Positions 56,348 to 64,000 of a DNA stretch of 64,000 bases are shown one piece after another. Location: NCBI RefSeq assembly GCF_900163865.1, contig NZ_FUKU01000027.1:176932-240931 (forward strand), read 5' to 3'. Position numbers and translations under genes: made by a program. The notes beneath the pieces were generated by a model that searched no databases, was not told the DNA's origin, and was given only the letters and a program-made list of their open reading frames with translations. Every line of letters begins with the position of its first letter. Position 1 is the first letter of the stretch. Origin of the DNA: Sphingobacterium sp. JB170. Its GTDB lineage: Bacteria; Bacteroidota; Bacteroidia; Sphingobacteriales; Sphingobacteriaceae.

Positions 56348-57343
56348 ATGAGTAATCGAGTGAGAGAAATAAAAAGAATCGGGGTTTTTACTTCAGGCGG
56401 GGATGCTCCCGGGATGAATGCTGCTATCCGCGCAGTTGTAAGAACGAGCCTATACAACAACAAAGAAGTAACTGGTATATATCATGGATACCAAGGCATG
56501 ATCGACAATACGGTGTTTGACATGAAGAGTGATTCTGTAAGTTCTATTATCCAACAAGGTGGTACAATCTTAAAAACGGCACGTTGCATGGAGTTCAAAA
56601 CCGTAGAGGGTCGTGCAAAAGCCTATGAAAACTTAAAAAATGCCGGGATCGATGCGTTAGTTGCTATCGGTGGGGATGGAACCTTTACAGGTGCCGAGCT
56701 GTTTTCGCGGGAACATGATATCCCAGTCATGTGTATACCCGGTACGATAGATAACGACCTAAATGGCACGGACCTAACGATCGGATACGATACGGCGAAT
56801 AATACCGTTATAGAAGCAATAGATAAGATTAGAGATACGGCAGCTTCCCACAATCGGATATTTTTTGTTGAAGTCATGGGACGTGACTCTGGGTGTATCG
56901 CCCTAAATGCTGGTATAGCAGGCGGAGCCGAAGCAATCTTACTGCCGGAAAAAGATACGGCAATCGATGAATTGATCGAACTCCTGTCGGATGCGGCTGG
57001 ACGTAATAAATCGTCGATGATTGTCATCATCGCTGAGGGGGATAAAAACGGTGGCGCCTCCAACGTTGCTAAACGCGTGAACGAAAAATTTGATAATTTT
57101 GACATAAAAGTTAGTATATTAGGGCATTTGCAACGTGGAGGCTCTCCGAGTAGCGCAGATCGTGTTTTAGCTACTAGAATGGGCTATACCGCGGTAAATG
57201 AGTTGCTAAAAGGCAATACACGTTCCACGATAGGAATTCGTGGTTCTGAGATTGTAACAACACCTCTTGAGGAAGCTTTAAGCAAGAAAGAAATCAAATT
57301 GAATGAAGATCTCGTCGAGATTGCAAAAATAATGACTATTTAA
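56348..57343 (+). CDS. pfkA: ATP-dependent 6-phosphofructokinase
   Basis: A 331-residue bacterial PFK-A that phosphorylates fructose 6-phosphate, the committed glycolytic step. Motifs are GVFTSGGDAPGMNAAIRA (13-30), IGGDGTFTGA, PGTIDNDL (the catalytic Asp of TIDND) and MGRDSG. The Gly-Gly-Asp-Gly pattern (GGDGT) suggests ATP, not pyrophosphate, as donor. First gene of pfkA - BadF-type ATPase - gap, with 8 and 4 nt gaps. Confidence 0.95.
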   Translation: MSNRVREIKRIGVFTSGGDAPGMNAAIRAVVRTSLYNNKEVTGIYHGYQGMIDNTVFDMKSDSVSSIIQQGGTILKTARCMEFKTVEGRAKAYENLKNAGIDALVAIGGDGTFTGAELFSREHDIPVMCIPGTIDNDLNGTDLTIGYDTANNTVIEAIDKIRDTAASHNRIFFVEVMGRDSGCIALNAGIAGGAEAILLPEKDTAIDELIELLSDAAGRNKSSMIVIIAEGDKNGGASNVAKRVNEKFDNFDIKVSILGHLQRGGSPSSADRVLATRMGYTAVNELLKGNTRSTIGIRGSEIVTTPLEEALSKKEIKLNEDLVEIAKIMTI

Positions 57344-57351
57344 TAATCTCT

Positions 57352-59200
<1,849 letters not shown>

Positions 59201-59227
59201 TCGTTGAAATTATTTTCTAATTATAAT

Positions 59228-59258
59228 AAAGGAGAGGGACGAAACGTCCCTCTCCTTT
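59228..59258. terminator. Terminator after gap
   Basis: AAAGGAGAGGGAC (59228-59240), loop GAAAC, GTCCCTCTCCTTT (59246-59258): a 13-bp perfect stem with A- and T-rich ends, which can serve both gap and the convergent mnmA. Confidence 0.92.
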
Positions 59259-59296
59259 TGATATATGTATCCACGTATTCTTAACCAACAAAGCTC

Positions 59297-60391
59297 CTAT
59301 TTCATCAAAAAGCCGCCACCTAACAAGTCATCGCCTTCGTAGAAGACAGCAGATTGACCTGGTGCAATTCCTTTAACATTGTGCGTAAAGTCGACCTGAA
59401 TAATGTTGCCATCTTTTGGGGTTAATGTGGATTGTGCCCCCGCGTCTTTATACCGAATTTTTGTCACCGCTTCTTTAGATTGTTCCAATGAAGCATATTT
59501 TATTAAATTCACATCCCGTACAAATGCTTGGCTTTTTTCCAGCTCGTGTTCTTCACCGAGTACGACTGAATTGCTTTCCGGAAGGATTTCTATGACGAAC
59601 ATAGGTTTACCCAGTGCAATACCGAGCCCTTTGCGTTGGCCAATCGTAAAGTAAGGGTACCCTTTATGTTGACCAACGACAGTGCCGTCGGACAAAATGA
59701 AATTACCGGGACCAATCTCTTGATCAAGTGTAGGCCGTTTATTACGCAGAAACGCACGATAATCGTTGTCTGGAACAAAACAAATCTCATAACTTTCAGA
59801 TTTTTTTGCTAATTCCTCCTGCCCCATATCAAGGGCCATTTGACGAATTTCAGACTTTGCAAAATTACCCAGTGGAAATTGCGTACGGGCTAAATTCTCT
59901 TGAGACACTCCCCATAAGACATAGGATTGATCTTTATTCTCATCACGCCCTTTGGAAATGACATAACGTCCATTATCATGTACCCGAATATTCGCATAAT
60001 GCCCAGTAGCAATAAACTCGCAATCCAATTTATCCGCTCTTTTCATCAATGCAGACCATTTAATATGCGTATTACACAACACACAGGGGTTTGGTGTACG
60101 CCCTGCAATATATTCATCGACAAAATTGTCGATGACGTAATCGCCAAATTCGTCTCGTATATCCAAAATATAGTGAGGGAACCCATACCCTACTGCTAAA
60201 GCGCGAGCATCGTTAATGCTGTCAAGACTGCAACAACCAGTTTCTTTCGAAGAACCTCCCGCGGAAGCATAGTCCCAAGTTTTCATCGTTATGCCAATGA
60301 CATCATAACCCTGCTCGTGCAACATGACTGCCGCAACCGAACTATCCACTCCCCCACTCATTGCGACTAAAACTCTACCTTTTTTACTCAT
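59297..60391 (-). CDS. mnmA: tRNA 2-thiouridylase MnmA
   Basis: A 364-residue enzyme that puts sulfur on U34 of tRNAs for Glu, Gln and Lys. The ATP-pyrophosphatase P-loop MSGGVDSS (11-18) activates the uridine. The catalytic cysteines are in NPCVLCN (C103/C106) and YEICF (C204). The C-terminal domain (DGTVVGQHKGYPYFTIGQRKGLGI, in pieces) is the family's. Length and order are normal. It is a single-gene unit whose start faces the tRNA-Phe promoter. Confidence 0.96.
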   Translation of the reverse strand: MSKKGRVLVAMSGGVDSSVAAVMLHEQGYDVIGITMKTWDYASAGGSSKETGCCSLDSINDARALAVGYGFPHYILDIRDEFGDYVIDNFVDEYIAGRTPNPCVLCNTHIKWSALMKRADKLDCEFIATGHYANIRVHDNGRYVISKGRDENKDQSYVLWGVSQENLARTQFPLGNFAKSEIRQMALDMGQEELAKKSESYEICFVPDNDYRAFLRNKRPTLDQEIGPGNFILSDGTVVGQHKGYPYFTIGQRKGLGIALGKPMFVIEILPESNSVVLGEEHELEKSQAFVRDVNLIKYASLEQSKEAVTKIRYKDAGAQSTLTPKDGNIIQVDFTHNVKGIAPGQSAVFYEGDDLLGGGFLMK

Positions 60392-60511
60392 AATAAATTT
60401 GTGAAGTGCAAAGATAGCTTATTTGCGAATTTACAGTGTTTATTTCGTGTAATTTTATCTCAATAAGAATCAATTAGTTGAAAATATCAACAAAAATAAA
60501 TGATACAAAAG

Positions 60512-60542
60512 TTTTAGATTTCAAAAAAAGAACCTAGATTTG
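60512..60542 (+). promoter_or_regulatory. Promoter of the tRNA-Phe cluster
   Basis: TTTT at 60512-60515 and TAGATTTG (TAnnTTTG) at 60535-60542, with 19 bp between. The -7 box ends 31 bp before the first tRNA. Confidence 0.6.
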
Positions 60543-60573
60543 CAACGCAACAAAGGGATATACCTTGTAGTGC

Positions 60574-60646
60574 GGTGCCATAGCTCAGTTGGTAGAGCAA
60601 AGGACTGAAAATCCTTGTGTCGCTGGTTCGAACCCAGCTGGCACCA
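60574..60646 (+). tRNA. tRNA-Phe (GAA), copy 1
   Basis: 73 nt, full cloverleaf: acceptor GGTGCCA with TGGCACC, D-arm with AGCTCAGTTGGTAGAGC, anticodon stem AAGGA/TCCTT with loop CTGAAAA (anticodon GAA) and T-stem GCTGG/CCAGC. The CCA end is not encoded. Its T-loop ends GAAC where copies 2 and 3 have GAAT. Confidence 0.97.
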
Positions 60647-60687
60647 CACAAAAATCTGAAAGTAACAGATTTAAATCAAAAACTTAA

Positions 60688-60760
60688 GGTGCCATAGCTC
60701 AGTTGGTAGAGCAAAGGACTGAAAATCCTTGTGTCGCTGGTTCGAATCCAGCTGGCACCA
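60688..60760 (+). tRNA. tRNA-Phe (GAA), copy 2
   Basis: Same cloverleaf and GAA anticodon as copy 1, with a single T-loop difference (C to T). It lies 41 nt after copy 1, separated by a spacer that is nearly identical to the next one. Confidence 0.97.
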
Positions 60761-60801
60761 CTCAAAAATCTGAAAGTAACAGATTTAAATCAAAAACTTA
60801 A

Positions 60802-60874
60802 GGTGCCATAGCTCAGTTGGTAGAGCAAAGGACTGAAAATCCTTGTGTCGCTGGTTCGAATCCAGCTGGCACCA
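60802..60874 (+). tRNA. tRNA-Phe (GAA), copy 3
   Basis: Identical to copy 2 over its whole length. A hairpin terminator begins 2 nt after it. CCA is not encoded. Confidence 0.97.
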
Positions 60875-60875
60875 C

Positions 60876-60903
60876 AAAGAAGCACCGTTTCGGTGTTTCT
60901 TTG
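60876..60903 (+). terminator. Terminator of the tRNA cluster
   Basis: AAAGAAGCACCG (60876-60887), short TTT loop, CGGTGTTTCTTT (60891-60902), with one G-T wobble. It starts 2 nt after the third tRNA. The 3' side is T-rich. Confidence 0.85.
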
Positions 60904-60913
60904 TCTATTAGTC

Positions 60914-61027
60914 TCACTCACTGCCCTTAAAAGTCTTCCTAACGTCTTCTCTTAATTTCAAGCTATTATTTGCTATTTCTAAAATTTCAATTATATTTGT
61001 CCATTGATCATCTAATACACGATCAAA
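60914..61027 (-). pseudogene. Possible eroded gene remnant beside the tRNA-Phe cluster
   Basis: A minus-strand frame reads FDRVLDDQWTNIIEILEIANN, continuing SLKLREDVRKTFKGSE and stopping at TGA 60914-60916. Upstream, after a TAG at 61028-61030, the same frame continues NQDQPKEGVD. It has the amphipathic helical look of a real protein C-terminus, but no start codon. I do not recognise it. It could be the tail of a gene left by an integrated element at the tRNA, or chance. Confidence 0.3.
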
Positions 61028-61058
61028 CTAATCAACACCTTCCTTCGGTTGGTCTTGG

Positions 61059-61168
61059 TTTATAAAGAAGTGGCGAGAGACTGGCTCTATGACCCGCTGG
61101 CAACCTTCAATAACGATTGAAAAGGTGCCAATTCCTGTCCAAGGCAATATTGCTTAGGAAAATATAAA
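61059..61168 (+). promoter_or_regulatory. SAM-I (S-box) riboswitch
   Basis: The aptamer has TTTATA/TATAAA (P1) ends, the core GTGGCGAGAGACTGGCTCTA, then TGACCCGCTGGCAACC, a P3 stem (TTCAATAACGATTGAA) and the diagnostic AAGGTGCCAATTCC. These are the conserved S-box blocks in order. It stands ~208 nt before metY and should switch the metY-metX-hom operon off when S-adenosylmethionine is high. The mechanism of the switch is not clear from the leader. Confidence 0.93.
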
Positions 61169-61363
61169 TAATAAGACAATGACAGCTATTCAAAGAGTAT
61201 TTATTAATAATTTCATCGGGCATATGATTGTCAGTTCCACACGGGAGTGCTTCTTTCGAATGCGATAGTCGTTTGCGATGTATTGGATACGACTCCTCCA
61301 AATCACGTTATTATAAACGACTTTTTACGACTCACCGGAGTATTCATCAATTTTTAAAACTAA

Positions 61364-62683
<1,320 letters not shown>

Positions 62684-62704
62684 AAGATATTCGAGGTTGT
62701 AAAG

Positions 62705-63757
62705 ATGAGTGTGAAACAATTAAAGTCTTCTGACGATTTTATCCTAGAGAACGGTGAATGTATTGAAGGGCTCACGATAGCTTATCATACATACGGCAAG
62801 ATAAATGCGGCAAAAGACAACGTTGTATGGGTATGTCATCCCCTGACCGCCAATTCGAATGCGTTCGAATGGTGGCCCGGGTTATTCGGAGAAAATGAGC
62901 TTTTCAACGATAAGGATCATTACATTGTTTGTGCAAATGTGCTGGGCTCACATTACGGGACGACCAATCCCTTAAGTATAAACCCCACTACAGGGCAGCC
63001 GTATTACCATACGTTCCCGCAGTTCACCATTCGCGATATTGTACGCGTACACCAATTGTTGGCCGATTTTCTGGATATAACCGAGATAGCCATTTTGATT
63101 GGCGGCTCAATAGGGGGACAGCAAGTTTTAGAATGGACAGCTGCCTCGACAATTCTAATCGGACGACTTATTGTAATAGGGTGCTCCGCGCAGGCTTCAC
63201 CTTGGTCCATCGCATTTAATGAGAGTCAACGGATGGCTATTCAATCAGATAGCTCCTTTTACAGTTCGCATGATCTGGGAGGCATGCGAGGCCTAAAAGC
63301 TGCACGAAGTATTGCGTTGCTCTCCTATCGCAATTATTACACTTATTCCAAAACGCAAAAGGAAACGGATCAGCAGGTAACAGATGATTACAAAGCTTCC
63401 TCGTATCAGCGTTATCAAGGTGACAAGCTTGGGAGCAGGTTCAACGCTTATAGTTATTGGTATTTAACGAAAGCCATGGATAGCCACCATCTTTCGCGAA
63501 ATAGAATTTCAATGCAACAAACACTATCTGAAATAGATGTGGAGACACTCGTTATTGGCACCCCTTCGGATTTGCTATTTCCCTCGAGTGAGCAAGAATA
63601 CATCGCGAATAATATTCCCAATGCGGTGTATTACGCACTTGATTCAAGCTACGGCCATGACAGTTTTTTAATTGAGACTGTGACCTTAACAGAAGTAATA
63701 GGCAATTTTTTAAAGCAAGAAAATATACAAACTAAAGAACTTTTACAAATAGGATAA
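62705..63757 (+). CDS. metX: Homoserine O-acetyltransferase (MetX)
   Basis: A 350-residue alpha/beta-hydrolase-fold enzyme that acetylates homoserine with acetyl-CoA, giving the MetY substrate. The nucleophile is Ser135 in LIGGSIGGQQ, and the catalytic His lies in YGHDSFL near the C-terminus. N-terminal blocks are YHTYGKINAAKDNVVWVCHP and NVLGSHYGTTNP. Acetyl- and succinyl-transferring members of this fold are hard to tell apart; pairing with MetY favours acetyl. It lies 6 nt before the homoserine dehydrogenase start. Confidence 0.9.
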   Translation: MSVKQLKSSDDFILENGECIEGLTIAYHTYGKINAAKDNVVWVCHPLTANSNAFEWWPGLFGENELFNDKDHYIVCANVLGSHYGTTNPLSINPTTGQPYYHTFPQFTIRDIVRVHQLLADFLDITEIAILIGGSIGGQQVLEWTAASTILIGRLIVIGCSAQASPWSIAFNESQRMAIQSDSSFYSSHDLGGMRGLKAARSIALLSYRNYYTYSKTQKETDQQVTDDYKASSYQRYQGDKLGSRFNAYSYWYLTKAMDSHHLSRNRISMQQTLSEIDVETLVIGTPSDLLFPSSEQEYIANNIPNAVYYALDSSYGHDSFLIETVTLTEVIGNFLKQENIQTKELLQIG

Positions 63758-63763
63758 TATAAA

Positions 63764-64000
63764 ATGAGTGAAAAATTAGTAATAGGAATGTTCGGCTTTG
63801 GTGTCGTGGGGCAAGGGCTTTATGATATAATAAAAACTAAAGACTTAAACCTGGAGATTAAGAAATTCGTAATTAAAAATCCAGAGAAGAAACGTTCACT
63901 CCCCGTGGAATTATTCACGACTGACCCTGAGGCTATCCTCTCGGACCCAGAAGTCAATACCGTCGTCGAGCTTATTGACAACGCAGAAGACGCATACGAA
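63764..64000 (+). CDS. Homoserine dehydrogenase, N-terminal part (runs off the window)
   Basis: Only 79 codons are present. They open MSEKLVIGMFGFGVVGQGLY, the NAD(P)-binding glycine motif (GFGVVGQGL) of homoserine dehydrogenase, and continue with the family-like FTTDPEAILSDPEVNTVVEL. The enzyme makes homoserine from aspartate semialdehyde, the substrate of MetX upstream. The order metY-metX-hom under one riboswitch puts homoserine supply and use together. The catalytic and any ACT domain lie outside the window. Confidence 0.9.
   Translation, partial: MSEKLVIGMFGFGVVGQGLYDIIKTKDLNLEIKKFVIKNPEKKRSLPVELFTTDPEAILSDPEVNTVVELIDNAEDAYE

Larger units (their letters stand above)
60574..60874 (+). 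repeat. Tandem repeat of a 114-bp tRNA-Phe unit
   Basis: Units 60574-60687 and 60688-60801 (tRNA plus 41-nt spacer), then a spacer-less third copy. Spacers 60647-60687 and 60761-60801 differ at one position near the start. Each spacer holds a 7-bp perfect hairpin, AAATCTG - AAAGTAA - CAGATTT (60652-60672 and 60766-60786), which may guide processing of the precursor. Confidence 0.95.

Noticed and set aside
56623..57105. 160-codon minus-strand open frame opposite pfkA
   Set aside because: Antisense to conserved phosphofructokinase motifs; composition is Ser/Ile-rich as expected for a shadow frame.
61107..61301. 64-codon minus-strand open frame across the SAM-I riboswitch leader
   Set aside because: Overlaps the aptamer core, which explains the conservation; the encoded peptide has no recognisable features.

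Overview
The window looks like chromosomal DNA from a member of the Bacteroidota, most likely a Sphingobacteriaceae-type genome (Sphingobacterium/Pedobacter relatives). The grounds are paired SusC/SusD genes, a DUF4296 lipoprotein, many secreted or lipoproteins with Bacteroidota-style signal peptides, few Shine-Dalgarno sequences, and several upstream regions with the Bacteroidota -7 promoter element TAnnTTTG. No insertion sequence, prophage or CRISPR array was seen. Most of the window is core metabolism; the main accessory locus is a polysaccharide utilization locus (PUL).

Layout: 1-2.6 kb holds a truncated TPR protein and two uncharacterised envelope proteins. 3-7.3 kb has a PQQ-type sugar dehydrogenase, a split 5'-nucleotidase (C-terminal module gene first, Tat-exported metallophosphatase second) and an MFS transporter. 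7.3-8.8 kb has recR and a LOG-family protein. 8.8-15.2 kb has two divergent TonB-dependent receptors. 15.3-29 kb is one minus-strand operon of two SusC/SusD pairs followed by two paralogous secreted proteins that look like GH99/GH71-type glycoside hydrolases. It has no linked regulator.

29.5-38.3 kb carries mutS2, a DUF4296 lipoprotein, a plus-strand run (yggS, GNAT acetyltransferase, DUF3298-type lipoprotein, aspartate kinase, SAM methyltransferase) and a luciferase-like oxidoreductase. 38.3-41.7 kb is a minus-strand run: mqo, then a TPP riboswitch, then a PnuC-family (probably thiamine) transporter, then 5 nt later an acyl-CoA-dehydrogenase-like flavoprotein. 41.9-48.5 kb has fabG, a LuxE-like protein, a zinc metallopeptidase, a PhnA-domain protein, two overlapping unknown genes and an M13 peptidase. 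48.6-55.4 kb has doxX and a tetR-tolC-adaptor-RND efflux operon.

55.5-59.2 kb is a glycolytic block: a Nudix/winged-helix regulator gene diverges from pfkA - BadF-type ATPase - gap, with a 23-bp palindrome in front of pfkA. 59.3-60.9 kb has mnmA and three tandem tRNA-Phe genes. The window ends in a methionine operon, SAM-I riboswitch - metY - metX - hom (truncated).

The most promising leads are the flavoenzyme in a TPP-riboswitch operon, the twin-hydrolase PUL, the BadF-type protein with a damaged phosphate motif between two glycolytic genes, and the palindrome/degenerate-Nudix regulator pair. All functions come from reading the sequence; no database search was run.
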